A stretch of DNA of 48,811 bases from the NCBI GenBank assembly GCA_028823035.1, contig JAPKCI010000019.1, positions 1-48,811 of the forward strand. Reading direction: 5' to 3'. The notes under the pieces are model-generated. The model was not told the origin of the DNA. It ran no database searches and worked only from the letters and a program-made list of their open reading frames with translations. The translations under genes and the position numbers were made by a program. Of this stretch, positions 1 through 9,472 are shown piece by piece. This DNA is from Rubripirellula sp. (lineage in GTDB: Bacteria; Planctomycetota; Planctomycetia; Pirellulales; Pirellulaceae). Positions within the stretch are counted from its first letter, which is position 1. The number at the start of each line of letters is the position of its first letter.

Positions 1-1842
1 TTGTGGGTACTGAAGACTCCCGTGGTCACTGGCGGCAACCAGATCATGCCTCGGTCGACCATGCCCATCCGCGGGCTCAGAGACACTGCCCCCTATCACT
101 GGGACGGAATCCCAGGTGACCCGTATGGCGGCAACAACAGCGCCAACATCCACGGGCAGGATCCTCCCAACAGCAACAAGGATGACCCCACCAGCACAAC
201 ACGACATTTGATTGATGGTGGCATTGCTAACACCATGAGCCTTGTGGGGGACGACACGGTCAACGACGAGGGTAAAGCAGGCGAGTTGACCGCTAGGGAG
301 CGGGACGACATGGCAAAATTTCTGCTCAGCGTGCCGTACCCGCCAGCGCAAAGGCGTGCCTACAGCAACGTCGTTTCCGAAACAGCCCAACAAGGGTTCA
401 AATTGTTTCACATTGACGGTGATTACGACGAAAAACCGCGACCGAACGTGTGCGGAAACTGCCACCGCATGCCGTTTCTGGTCAGCACCAATACACCGGG
501 CACCGGGATGGACGCACCGACATGGCGTGGAGCCTACGACCGATTTTTGATTCTTCCGCAAGGCCGGCTCAATATCATCGACTTTGATTTCTATCGAGCG
601 ATTGCCGAGCAGGGTATTCCAGAACGCCGCATGTGGCAGTTTTCCTGGGGCGGGCGTCGACGTTTCGATCCCATCTGGGACATGGTGCTCGAGGGCAGTA
701 CTGGATTCTCAGGTACCTTTGCTCGCCAAATCACGCTAAACAGCAAAACCGCGAATCAGGATCTGACAACCGATCTGCTGGACTCGCTCGAACTGTCAGC
801 CCGCGAAGGTGGTGTCATCCTGCAAGGCGAAGGTGTGCTGGTTGATAAAAATCAGGCTGCGACCCCAATTGAGTTGCAATTCAACCCGCATCAACAAAGT
901 GGTAATTACGTCAGCACTAAGAACCAAAAGTCGTTCACACGAAAACAGCTGATCACCCTCGCCGAACAAGGTTCCTTCATCGGGACATTCTCTGCCCGGC
1001 ACGGCGTGAAAGCCGACATTGAAACCCCTCAACCGGCGCTCTGGACGCTCGGCCCGCTCGAAAAACAAAGCGGGCGTCAGCAGTTCCCAATCCTGTACAG
1101 GGGCAATCTGGACATGACCATCAGTGGTCGACATCTCGAACAAGACGCCAATGTGATCGTTGATGGACGCCGCGTTGAGGGCCGTCTGAGCATTGATGGG
1201 GAAACACTCAACATCCAACTCAATGCGCTGCCAAAGGTTGGAATGCACCTGCTGCAAGTTCAGAACCTGAATGGGTTGTTCAGTAACGATTTCATTTTCC
1301 ACGTGACCGATACTGCCAAAGATGCAAGAACACTGAAAACGAAGATCGATGCAGCGCACGTGGACAGACGCAGCGCCATGTCCGATGCAGTAGCCAAGGG
1401 AGATCTTGACGAGATCAGAAAACTGCTTGCACGCGGTTCAAAAATCAATGAACGAAAACCGTCCGGTGGCTCGACGCCATTAAGTGACGCAGCTCTTCAC
1501 GGACAGACTGAAGCGGCAAAACTGCTGATCCGACGGGGTGCGCGGATTAATGGAACCAATTCCGATGGAAACACTCCCCTGCACATCGCCGCATTCATGT
1601 GTGAGTTCGAGATTGCAGAAATGCTGCTCGAGAAAGGGGCTTCACCCCTGACCAAAAACCAGCGTGGTGAAACGCCGATCGACATCGTTACCTCCGAGTG
1701 GAATGATGGGCTATCGCGGTTCTACGAGGGTATCGGTCGCAGTTTAAATCTCGAACTCGACCTTGAGCAAATCGAGAACAATCGTCCCCGCATGGGAGAG
1801 TTGCTGAAATCAGAACTTTCAGACGAGGATACTGGAAAGTAA
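1..1842 (+). CDS. Cytochrome c peroxidase-like protein with IPT-like and ankyrin-repeat C-terminus (5' partial)
   Basis: The frame is open from the first base, so the gene begins upstream of the window. The visible 613 residues contain the stretch RDTAPYHWDG (about 27-36), typical of di-heme cytochrome c peroxidase-like proteins. One heme c site, CGNCH, lies at residues 151-155; a first heme site may lie in the missing N-terminus. Residues about 340-437 resemble an IPT/Ig-like fold. Residues about 455-560 form three ankyrin repeats (STPLSDAALHGQTEAAKLL, then NTPLHIAA, then ETPIDI). The likely place of action is the periplasm, because of the heme. Joining ankyrin repeats to a heme oxidoreductase is unusual. 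The exact reaction cannot be told. Family assignment is fairly secure for the heme region and the ankyrin repeats, weaker for the IPT-like part. Confidence 0.8.
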   Translation: MWVLKTPVVTGGNQIMPRSTMPIRGLRDTAPYHWDGIPGDPYGGNNSANIHGQDPPNSNKDDPTSTTRHLIDGGIANTMSLVGDDTVNDEGKAGELTARERDDMAKFLLSVPYPPAQRRAYSNVVSETAQQGFKLFHIDGDYDEKPRPNVCGNCHRMPFLVSTNTPGTGMDAPTWRGAYDRFLILPQGRLNIIDFDFYRAIAEQGIPERRMWQFSWGGRRRFDPIWDMVLEGSTGFSGTFARQITLNSKTANQDLTTDLLDSLELSAREGGVILQGEGVLVDKNQAATPIELQFNPHQQSGNYVSTKNQKSFTRKQLITLAEQGSFIGTFSARHGVKADIETPQPALWTLGPLEKQSGRQQFPILYRGNLDMTISGRHLEQDANVIVDGRRVEGRLSIDGETLNIQLNALPKVGMHLLQVQNLNGLFSNDFIFHVTDTAKDARTLKTKIDAAHVDRRSAMSDAVAKGDLDEIRKLLARGSKINERKPSGGSTPLSDAALHGQTEAAKLLIRRGARINGTNSDGNTPLHIAAFMCEFEIAEMLLEKGASPLTKNQRGETPIDIVTSEWNDGLSRFYEGIGRSLNLELDLEQIENNRPRMGELLKSELSDEDTGK

Positions 1843-2077
1843 CACGCCCCGGTCGGACGTCCGTTGGGACCTGACGCCGCCCTTGGCAAAAACGTCACAG
1901 CAAGTCATGTCCAACAGTTGCATCCCGCCCCAACCAATTGGGCTCCGTGCAGATGACTTCGGATCAGATCACAAAATGCTGCAACTGCATTGCAAAGCAG
2001 GTGCGGAATTCGACCTTTTGAAGTAAGATTCGACTTTCCACAGACCCAACCATCTGGCACTCAGCAAGGCAACTCTG

Positions 2078-2125
2078 CCGGCGTATCGGTCCCGGCGCAT
2101 CGGTCCCGGCGTATCGACCCCGGCA
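2078..2125. repeat. 14-bp tandem repeat, about 3.4 copies
   Basis: Units start at 2078, 2092, 2106 and (partial) 2120. Each has the form CCGGCGYATCGGTC with one or two substitutions. It lies 70 bp before the 19-bp repeat array and is unrelated to it in sequence. Confidence 0.85.
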
Positions 2126-2193
2126 CCCCGTTGCTCGATTCGGCTCAACTCTCTCGATAGAACGCGCCGGGATAGCAGGACGCTCACACTGCC

Positions 2194-2306
2194 ACCGCGC
2201 AGATCGCGAGGTACCGCACAGATCGCGAGGTACCGCACAGATCGCGAGGTACCGCACAGATCGCGAGGCACCGCACAGATCGCGAGGCACCGCACAGATC
2301 GCGAGG
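2194..2306. repeat. 19-bp tandem repeat, six copies, upstream of a sulfatase gene
   Basis: The core GATCGCGAGG starts at 2202, 2221, 2240, 2259, 2278 and 2297, an exact 19-bp period. The spacer is TACCGCACA or CACCGCACA. Copies differ at only one or two positions, so the array is recent or kept uniform. It ends about 115 bp before the sulfatase start codon. Whether it affects expression is unknown. Confidence 0.95.
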
Positions 2307-2421
2307 TATTTCGTTCAACGGACTTCGTTTGTGACGGGAAGCTATTTTGCAGTTAAGATACCGGTCGACTTCGAATGTTCATGGACTGAATGCACAGCGT
2401 CACCCCATCCCGGAAGAGATC

Positions 2422-4371
2422 ATGCCGTCTAGTTTCGCTCACCCCACGCGATGTCTTACCACCTTATTTTTTCTGTTCGTGCTGGGTTGTTCACTTCCTG
2501 GCCAACAGACAGTGGCCGCAGAACGTCCACCCAATATCGTTTACATCATGTCAGACGAGTTGGCTTACTACGAATTGTCGCACATGGGCAATGAACGGAT
2601 CCGGACGCCCAATATCGACCAGATGGCCAGTGAAGGTATCCGCTTCACTCAGGCACTCGCTGCCGCCCCTGTTTGCGGGCCACTGCGGGCTTGCATGATG
2701 ACCGGCAAACACATGGGACATTGTTCGGTGCGTGACAATCCAGGAGGCACACCACTTCGAGCGGATGAACCAACCATCGCCAGCATGCTCAAGGACCGTG
2801 GCTACGCGACGGGTGGGTTCGGAAAATGGGGCGCTGGCGGGCGTGGTTCCACAGGCGTTCCTGAACAGCATGGCTTTGATATCTTTTTTGGATACTACGA
2901 TCAAGTTCACGCTCACTCGTTCTATCCGCCTTATCTGGTCCGCAACAGCGAAGAAGTCCCGCTAGCCGGCAACGACGGTGGACGCAGCGGCGAAACGTAT
3001 TCCAACTATGAGATCATGAAGCAGGGATTGAATTTCATTCGTGACAATCAGGACCGTCCCTTCTTCTGTTACTTTCCAATTACCCCGCCGCACGGCATGT
3101 ATGACATCCCGGCTGACGATCCAGCATTTGCAGCCTACAAAGATGACGCATGGTTCAACGACCCCAAGGTTGCACAGGACGTCAAAAATTATGCCGCGAT
3201 GGTCACCATGATCGACAACGATTTAAAAACAATCCTCGACTTGTTGCGTGATTTAAAACTAGAGGACAACACCATCGTGTTCTTCACAGGCGACAATGGT
3301 GGCCAGGATCGATTCCGGGACAGTCAACACCCAAGAGGGTACTTTGGGCCTAATCTGAATCCCCGCACAGGCGTTGAATTCAGAGGTGGAAAGGGCAACC
3401 TTTACGAGGGTGGACTTCGGATTCCTTACCTCGTGCGTTGGCCCGGCAAGATTCAAGCCAACAAGGTCAGCGATCTCGTTTTCAGTCAGGTGGATGTCTA
3501 TCCGACGCTCGCCGAACTCTCAGCAGGAAAGACGCCCAACGATCTCGATGGCATGTCCATCCTGACGGAACTGATTGGCGAGACAGCAACGGGTCACAAA
3601 CAGGCGCAACACGACTTTCTGTATTGGGAATACGCCAACCAGACAGCCGTTCGCATGGGAAAATGGAAAGCCATCCAAACCAAAAAAGATAATGCCTGGG
3701 CTCTTTACGATCTTGATCAGGATGTCAGCGAGGAAATCGACGTGGCAAGTCAGCACCCCGATATTCTGGAAAAGATGGTAGCCCATGCCACCGCTTCTCA
3801 TCAGCCATGGAAAGCGGGTAAATTCCACTCAAAGGAAATGCATGAGCGAGACCGCGCCGCGAAATGGGGATCGAAAGGCAACCCAAGCGGACCTTCAGGA
3901 AAAGTCAATCGCATCACTGACAAAAATTTGATCCCAGCGAAAGAGATCAAAGTCATCGGTTTCAGCAGTCAGAACGAGAGCAACGGAAAACTGGCCAAGA
4001 ATGCCGTTGATGGAAATCCGCATTCGGTATGGCACTCGCGGTATGACAGCGGTGTGGCAGCGCCGCCGCACGAACTGGTGCTCGACTTGGGTGGCACCTA
4101 TGACGTTACCGGATTCCGCTACTTGGCCCGTCAGGACAGCGGCTGGAACGGGGCCTTTGGAAAAGCAGACTTCACGGTCAGTGATTCTGCGGACACGTTT
4201 GGATCTCCATCCGCGGTTGCCCAGTTCACAAAAACAACAAAAGCTCAACCCGCTGATTGCCCGCAACCGGTCCGGGGACGCTATGTCCGCGTCAGGTCCC
4301 TTTCGGAAGTGAATGGCGAACGCTGGGGTTCAGCTGCCGAGATCGGTGTGATTGGAAAAAAATCCAAATAG
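2422..4371 (+). CDS. Sulfatase (arylsulfatase A-like) with C-terminal discoidin-like domain
   Basis: Predicted to hydrolyse sulfate esters outside the cytoplasm, probably on a polysaccharide. The chosen ATG has GGAAGAG 4 bases upstream and gives a normal leader; the frame stays open further 5' without a leader. Residues 1-35 form a signal peptide with a possible lipobox (FVLGC). The sulfatase fold starts at PPNIVYIMSDE (metal-binding DE). The active-site motif reads CGPLR at residues 85-89: the Cys to be converted to formylglycine, the Pro and the Arg are kept, but the usual Ser at position four is Leu. The distal metal site is at FFTGDNGGQ. Residues about 520-649 resemble an F5/8 type C (discoidin) carbohydrate-binding domain (SVWHSRYDSG, GRYVRVR). 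The sulfatase call is secure; the substrate is unknown. Confidence 0.93.
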   Translation: MPSSFAHPTRCLTTLFFLFVLGCSLPGQQTVAAERPPNIVYIMSDELAYYELSHMGNERIRTPNIDQMASEGIRFTQALAAAPVCGPLRACMMTGKHMGHCSVRDNPGGTPLRADEPTIASMLKDRGYATGGFGKWGAGGRGSTGVPEQHGFDIFFGYYDQVHAHSFYPPYLVRNSEEVPLAGNDGGRSGETYSNYEIMKQGLNFIRDNQDRPFFCYFPITPPHGMYDIPADDPAFAAYKDDAWFNDPKVAQDVKNYAAMVTMIDNDLKTILDLLRDLKLEDNTIVFFTGDNGGQDRFRDSQHPRGYFGPNLNPRTGVEFRGGKGNLYEGGLRIPYLVRWPGKIQANKVSDLVFSQVDVYPTLAELSAGKTPNDLDGMSILTELIGETATGHKQAQHDFLYWEYANQTAVRMGKWKAIQTKKDNAWALYDLDQDVSEEIDVASQHPDILEKMVAHATASHQPWKAGKFHSKEMHERDRAAKWGSKGNPSGPSGKVNRITDKNLIPAKEIKVIGFSSQNESNGKLAKNAVDGNPHSVWHSRYDSGVAAPPHELVLDLGGTYDVTGFRYLARQDSGWNGAFGKADFTVSDSADTFGSPSAVAQFTKTTKAQPADCPQPVRGRYVRVRSLSEVNGERWGSAAEIGVIGKKSK

Positions 4372-4498
4372 TGGGAAAGAGAACTCACGCACAGTCGGCC
4401 TTTCTGGTCGACTGTCGCCCCGAGACCTGCCAGTCACGAACCATCGATAAAGCGAAGGACGGACAGGTACAAAACAATTTACGGAGACTCAACGCGTG

Positions 4499-7327
4499 AT
4501 GCGAATTTTCTCGATGACTGTCCTCGCATTCTTGGGTGCATGTTGGAATTCTGATTTATTCGCGCAGGCGAATGCTGTCGCAAGCAACTCACTGTCGAAA
4601 CAGTTGCAGCGGGAAACAGCCACCGACCTCGCAAAAGCAGCCAGGGAAAGTGGTGATCCCGTGCAAGGCGCGATCCTGTTTTCGCAGAAGAAATTCAACT
4701 GTGTTGGCTGTCACGCTCAGAACGCAGCCAACCTGCTGGGATCGGACCTGACACAAGTCGGGCTGGATGTACCGGACGAGTACTTTGTCGAATCAATCCT
4801 GCTGCCATCCAAGGTCATCAAGAAGGGATTCGAAACTGTCACAATTCTGGATATCGATGGCCGAGTTCTGAAAGGACGTATCGTTGACAAGAATGCCTCG
4901 CAATACGTGTTGCGAGACACCTCACCCGAGCAACGGTTGATTACCGTACCGCGAGACAGCGTCGAAGAACTCAAACTTGACACCAAATCATCAATGCCCG
5001 AGGCACTGGCAGATCAGTTGGCCAACCGAAAGGAATTCCTTGACCTGATCAAATACCTGATGGACATCGCGGCCAGTAGTACACCGAATACGTCGGCACA
5101 AACAGTGCAAAGCGATCGCAAGCTTGACCCACAGGTTCAAGGACTCGCCCTGCTGCAACAGCACCACTGCACCAATTGCCACGCGTCAGATGTCGCCAGC
5201 GTTTCCGGTTCAGGATCCGTTGAGATCCCGCACGGCCTGAAAGCTCGATCAGCGCCAGATCTCACTCTGGCAACCTCCAGAATCGACCCTGCCTACATCC
5301 AGCGATTCATCGCCGATCCTCAAGCGGTCAAACCAGCCACCAACATGCCGCAGATGATGGACAACCTGGCACCGGCAGAGCGAAAAACAACGGCAGTGGC
5401 AATCACGCACTATCTGCTCTCCTTGAATGACCAAACATTCCACAGAGAAGCCGTCAATGCTGAAGCCGCATCACGTGGTGAACGACTGTTTCATTCGGTG
5501 GGTTGTGTCGCCTGCCACTCACCCAGAAACAGCGACGGAATCGAAGAGATCCCGGATGACTCAGTCCCCCTTGGGAATCTATCCAGCAAATACAACGTCA
5601 GTGGATTGACAGGTTTTCTCGAAAACCCACACGCCATCCGCCCATCAGGTCGGATGCCGAATCTGAATCTGAATCACTGGGAAGCGTTGGACATCGCCAG
5701 TTACCTGTTGCACACTGTCAAACCAAGCGATGCAGGGCAGCATTCCGCTGCGTTGGTGTTCGACCGATCACAGGCTGCAATCGGCAAAGCCAAATTTCGC
5801 GACCTGGGCTGTATCCAATGCCATCACATGGAAGAATCGACAACGGTTCCCACTGCGATAAAATTGAGCAAGTTGCGTCCTGACCAAGGCTGTTTGTCAG
5901 ACGCGACTGGCGTCTGGCCCGGTTACAGTTTGTCAGCAACCCAACGGGACGCCATTCAGACAGCGATCGGAAAGTTGGACGATCAACTCTCAACGTCGCA
6001 ACAAATCACGATGACCCTGCAGACGCTGCGATGCTATGCCTGCCATGAACGTGATGGCATCGGCGGGATCAGCAATGAACGCAACCCATTTTTTCTGACC
6101 ACCAACGAGAACCTGGGTCCGCAGGGACGTATTCCCCCTCCCCTGACCAAGGTCGGTGCCAAGCTGAAGCCAAAGTGGATGCGTCAGGTTCTGGTCAGCG
6201 GACGAGCCATACGGCCTTACATGGAAACACGGATGCCACAGTACGGCACGGAACATGTGGCACATCTGGTTGACCTCTTCCAACAAACCGATGAACTGCC
6301 ACAGGTCACGATGCACAAATTCGATGACCCCAAAGAAATCCGCAAGGTCGGTACAGAACTGGTTGGCAGCGGAGGCTTGAACTGTATCGCCTGCCATACA
6401 TTCCAGCAGCAACCTGCCCTGACCATGCCGGCGGTCGACCTGACAGACATGGCTGACAGGTTGCACAAGGAGTGGTTCTTTGCATACATGCGTTCGCCTC
6501 AGGCAATCAGCCCGAATACTGTGATGCCGTCCTTCTGGCCAGGCGGAAAAGCCATTCGAAAAGAGATCCTCAACGGAGACACCGATCAACAGATCAGTGC
6601 CGTTTGGGAATATTTGCAGGACGGCCGGCAGGCGAGAGTCCCCCGCGGCCTGCGGCGTGAACCGATTGAATTACTGGCCGACAATGATCGTGCGGCCATG
6701 CTCAGACGCAGCTACCAAGGTATTGGGAAACGTGGGATCGGGGTTGGCTACCCAGGCGGCGTCAACCTGGCCTTTGATGCAGAACAATTACGCATTGCCA
6801 TGATCTGGAAAGGCAAGTTTGCCGATCCCGGTGGAGTTTGGCGAAGTCAGGGTCATGGCACGGTCCGCCCACTGGGAAGCAACCTGATCCGCTTTCAAAC
6901 CGGCCCTGAACTGGACAGCAGTGAATCACCTTGGGTCGTTGATGACGGTCGCCCGCCCCAACATCGTTTCACCGGCTATTTTCTCGATGAGATGGATCGC
7001 CCCACCTTCACCTACCAGTTGGACGAGATCAAAGTCCAGGACTTCGCCCATGGCGTGAAGGGCGCGACACCCGAGGCAACCAGCCTCAACCGCCAGCTGG
7101 TTTTCAGTTCAAACCGGGCAAGGAATGATCTTGCCTTCCGCATTCGAACCGAAGGCTCGGTTACCAAAGAGGCCGCGAATCGTTTTCGACTTGGCAACTC
7201 ACTAAGCATCGAGGTCGACAAAGATCATCAGGTCAACATTGTCAAAGACTCCGCCGGCAGCCATCTACACATTCCGCTGAACCTTCCCAGCGGCAAATCA
7301 GAACTCACTCTCCGCTACACATGGTAG
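4499..7327 (+). CDS. Hexaheme c-type cytochrome with N-terminal PVC-type heme-binding domain
   Basis: An exported electron-transfer protein of 942 residues. Six CxxCH sites are visible: CVGCH, CTNCH, CVACH, CIQCH, CYACH and CIACH, near residues 68, 224, 336, 438, 512 and 629. The first lies in a domain (GSDLTQVG...ETVTILDIDGRVLKGRIV...) matching the putative heme-binding domain of Pirellula/Verrucomicrobium type (TIGR02603). The remaining sites look like repeated class I cytochrome c modules. The last 220 residues have no heme (GYPGGVNLAFDAEQLRIAMIWKG) and resemble the tail of planctomycete cytochromes. The leader is MRIFSMTVLAFLGACWNSDLFAQA. The ATG at 4499 is preferred over the GTG just before it. 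The beta-propeller gene follows after 7 bases, so the two are probably co-transcribed. Substrate and partner are unknown. Confidence 0.9.
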   Translation: MRIFSMTVLAFLGACWNSDLFAQANAVASNSLSKQLQRETATDLAKAARESGDPVQGAILFSQKKFNCVGCHAQNAANLLGSDLTQVGLDVPDEYFVESILLPSKVIKKGFETVTILDIDGRVLKGRIVDKNASQYVLRDTSPEQRLITVPRDSVEELKLDTKSSMPEALADQLANRKEFLDLIKYLMDIAASSTPNTSAQTVQSDRKLDPQVQGLALLQQHHCTNCHASDVASVSGSGSVEIPHGLKARSAPDLTLATSRIDPAYIQRFIADPQAVKPATNMPQMMDNLAPAERKTTAVAITHYLLSLNDQTFHREAVNAEAASRGERLFHSVGCVACHSPRNSDGIEEIPDDSVPLGNLSSKYNVSGLTGFLENPHAIRPSGRMPNLNLNHWEALDIASYLLHTVKPSDAGQHSAALVFDRSQAAIGKAKFRDLGCIQCHHMEESTTVPTAIKLSKLRPDQGCLSDATGVWPGYSLSATQRDAIQTAIGKLDDQLSTSQQITMTLQTLRCYACHERDGIGGISNERNPFFLTTNENLGPQGRIPPPLTKVGAKLKPKWMRQVLVSGRAIRPYMETRMPQYGTEHVAHLVDLFQQTDELPQVTMHKFDDPKEIRKVGTELVGSGGLNCIACHTFQQQPALTMPAVDLTDMADRLHKEWFFAYMRSPQAISPNTVMPSFWPGGKAIRKEILNGDTDQQISAVWEYLQDGRQARVPRGLRREPIELLADNDRAAMLRRSYQGIGKRGIGVGYPGGVNLAFDAEQLRIAMIWKGKFADPGGVWRSQGHGTVRPLGSNLIRFQTGPELDSSESPWVVDDGRPPQHRFTGYFLDEMDRPTFTYQLDEIKVQDFAHGVKGATPEATSLNRQLVFSSNRARNDLAFRIRTEGSVTKEAANRFRLGNSLSIEVDKDHQVNIVKDSAGSHLHIPLNLPSGKSELTLRYTW

Positions 7328-7334
7328 GGAACTC

Positions 7335-8831
7335 ATGATGATATTGCGTCTGGCAAACCGACTGGCTCTCAGTCTCGCCATCACCTGTTGTGTACTCCCT
7401 TTGTGGGCCGAGACGCTCGGTGAATATTGGGACACGGGCGAGGAAGAATCCAAGTACTATCGAATTGTTGAAATCCCGATGCCCGAAGGGATAGCGATCG
7501 AAGCTGGCAGCTTCGAAGTGATGCCTGACAACCAATTGGCAATTGGAACACGGCGCGGCGACATTTTTCTTGTGGACGGAGCGTTCGACAAGAATCCGCA
7601 ACCCAAATACAAACGTTTTGCTCATGGGCTGGATGAGGTCATGGGGCTGTCCTATCAAGACGGTGCCTTTGTTGTCACTCAACAAACTGAAGTCACGCGA
7701 ATCACTGACGAAAACAAGGATGGTCGTGCCGATCACTTCCGAACGCTCAGTGACGTGTGGGGATTCCGCAACTATCACGAGTTCGCTTTCGGATCAAAAC
7801 CAGACCCCGCCGGTAACATTTGGGTCGCTTTATGCCTTTCCAAATCCTATCACTCGGACGTCCCTTTCCGGGGCTGGTGCCTGAAGGTCACACCGGACGG
7901 AAAAACGCTGCCTGTTTGCAGCGGCATTCGCAGCCCATGCGGCATTGGTCCCAACGAGCATGGCGTCATGTTCTACGCGGAAAGTCAGGGTCCATGGAAT
8001 GGATCGTGCAGTCTGAAAGTTCTGGAACAGGGCGGCTTCATGGGGCACCCCGTCAGTTTCAAATGGTACGACTTGGCAAAAGAGATGGGCGAAAAACCAG
8101 TGGAACCCAACACGCGATCGCGTCTGTTGACCGAACGGAAAAGAGTCAAGGAACTCGTCCCTTACGCCGTCGTTTTTCCCTACATCAAAATGGGGCGATC
8201 CATCTCGGGGTACATGGTTGATCGAACCGGTGGCAAGTTTGGACCCTTTGAGAATCAGATGTTCATCACGGACTTCAGTCTCAGTGTCGTCATGCGGGCG
8301 ACAACCGAGAAAGTCAACGGAGTCTGGCAAGGGGCCTGCTATCCATTCCGGGAAGGGCTGGCGACAGGTCTGCTGACCTGCCAATTCACACCGCAGGGCG
8401 ATTTGATCGTTGGCGGCACCAACCGCGGATGGCCAGTCCGAGGCCCTCGTGAATTTGCCATCCAGCGTCTGGACTGGACGGGGGTAGTACCCTTCGAAAT
8501 CAAGCGAATCAATGCTCGTCCCGACGGGTTTCTGCTAACGTTTACTAAGCCAGTTGATCCTGACATCGCCTCAGATCCGGCAACCTTCTCGATGCAGACA
8601 TTCACGCATGTCTATCAACAGGGTTATGGCAGCCCCGAGGTCGACCAAACCAAGCCCCGCGTCGTGAAGGCTCAGGTTTCCAACGATGGATTGCAAGTCA
8701 GGCTGAAGGTCGAGGGATTGGTTCAAGGACACGTGCACGAATTCGACCTCGAACCGATGCGTGAACCAGGTGGCGGTAAACTGGTTCACGAAAATGCGTA
8801 CTACACGCTCAATGAGATCCCCAACAACTGA
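7335..8831 (+). CDS. Secreted beta-propeller protein, dehydrogenase-like
   Basis: 498 residues with a Sec signal peptide (LALSLAITCCVLPLWAE). Repeated blade-like segments follow: DNQLAIGTRRGDIFLVDG, VTRITDENKDGRADHF, GWCLKVTPDGKTLPVCSGIRSP and GDLIVGGTNRGWP. This resembles the soluble quinoprotein/membrane-bound dehydrogenase-like propellers abundant in planctomycetes. The gene starts 7 bases after the hexaheme cytochrome, with AGGGAACTC before the ATG, suggesting coupled expression and a role as a redox partner (inference). The last 110 residues (about 390-498) look like an Ig/fibronectin-like module (KRINARPDGFLLTFTKPVDP). No heme site is present. Enzymatic activity and cofactor cannot be deduced. 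Confidence 0.82.
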   Translation: MMILRLANRLALSLAITCCVLPLWAETLGEYWDTGEEESKYYRIVEIPMPEGIAIEAGSFEVMPDNQLAIGTRRGDIFLVDGAFDKNPQPKYKRFAHGLDEVMGLSYQDGAFVVTQQTEVTRITDENKDGRADHFRTLSDVWGFRNYHEFAFGSKPDPAGNIWVALCLSKSYHSDVPFRGWCLKVTPDGKTLPVCSGIRSPCGIGPNEHGVMFYAESQGPWNGSCSLKVLEQGGFMGHPVSFKWYDLAKEMGEKPVEPNTRSRLLTERKRVKELVPYAVVFPYIKMGRSISGYMVDRTGGKFGPFENQMFITDFSLSVVMRATTEKVNGVWQGACYPFREGLATGLLTCQFTPQGDLIVGGTNRGWPVRGPREFAIQRLDWTGVVPFEIKRINARPDGFLLTFTKPVDPDIASDPATFSMQTFTHVYQQGYGSPEVDQTKPRVVKAQVSNDGLQVRLKVEGLVQGHVHEFDLEPMREPGGGKLVHENAYYTLNEIPNN

Positions 8832-8960
8832 AATTGAAATGCAGCTGACGGCGTGTTTACCGTTCCATCGAGAACCGACAGTAGCGCCAGGAACGCAGCC
8901 TGCCCCAGACCAATTCAAGTGCGGTTCTGATTGACTGTAAAGTCGCCAACCGAGGAATGA

Positions 8961-9443
8961 TCATCCGGGCTGACCCGAAGATGCGTTCAAGAGTGGTTCC
9001 GGATCAATATTCTTGGCGGGCGGCATTTTAGCGGGCGGCGCAAAGATACTGCGAGTTGGCGACGGAACATTCCGGGCGATGAAATAGACAATCAAGAAAA
9101 CGAGCAAAAACACCGTTAACACAGGCCAACCCGCCACTGCAGAACGTTCTCTCTTTCTCTTCCAAAGAACGATCACCAGGATCACGGGCCCCCCGATGAT
9201 CAGCAACGGGTTGTATCGCACGGCATCCAAGAACCGGCCATCCGCCAAGGCACCCACGGCTCGCGTTGAACCGCAACCAGGGCAATGCAGGCCCGTGACT
9301 TCATGAAGTACACACTTTGGATAGAAGGAGTACTCAGCTGGGTCAAAGCGTCTGAGCAGCCAGATTCCCGATGCCAGAACCAGTCCCGCCAAACCGATAA
9401 TCAGCCAGCGGGAAGAGACTCGTCGACCCGAAACACTGTTCAT
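8961..9443 (-). CDS. DUF2752 family membrane protein
   Basis: 160 residues. It has one N-terminal membrane segment (WLIIGLAGLVLASGIWLL), the DUF2752 signature CPGCGSTRA at about residues 54-62, then two more hydrophobic segments (PLLIIGGPVILVIVLW and WPVLTVFLLVFLIVYFIA). The tail is Pro-rich. Function is unknown for the family; the paired Cys could bind metal. It lies 29 bases downstream of the DUF4190 gene on the same strand, a common pairing of small membrane proteins. Family call secure. Confidence 0.9.
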   Translation of the reverse strand: MNSVSGRRVSSRWLIIGLAGLVLASGIWLLRRFDPAEYSFYPKCVLHEVTGLHCPGCGSTRAVGALADGRFLDAVRYNPLLIIGGPVILVIVLWKRKRERSAVAGWPVLTVFLLVFLIVYFIARNVPSPTRSIFAPPAKMPPAKNIDPEPLLNASSGQPG

Positions 9444-9472
9444 GTGTTTTTAAAACCACCAGACGGTTATGC

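Larger units (their letters stand above)
1843..2421. other. Intergenic region with two tandem-repeat blocks
   Basis: No credible gene. The region holds a 14-bp repeat (2078-2125) and a 19-bp repeat (2194-2306), listed separately. Open frames on the minus strand across the repeats merely translate the repeats. The last 100 bases should contain the promoter of the sulfatase that follows, but no clear promoter boxes were recognised. Confidence 0.6.

Noticed and set aside
1964-2295. Two 108-codon minus-strand frames with repeated CAVPRDL-type peptides
   Set aside because: They are translations of the 19-bp tandem repeat and start at its edge; no independent evidence of coding.
4489-7221. Many long antisense frames under the hexaheme cytochrome and other genes
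   Set aside because: Shadow frames of GC-rich coding sequence; the plus-strand proteins carry heme motifs and leaders, the shadows do not.
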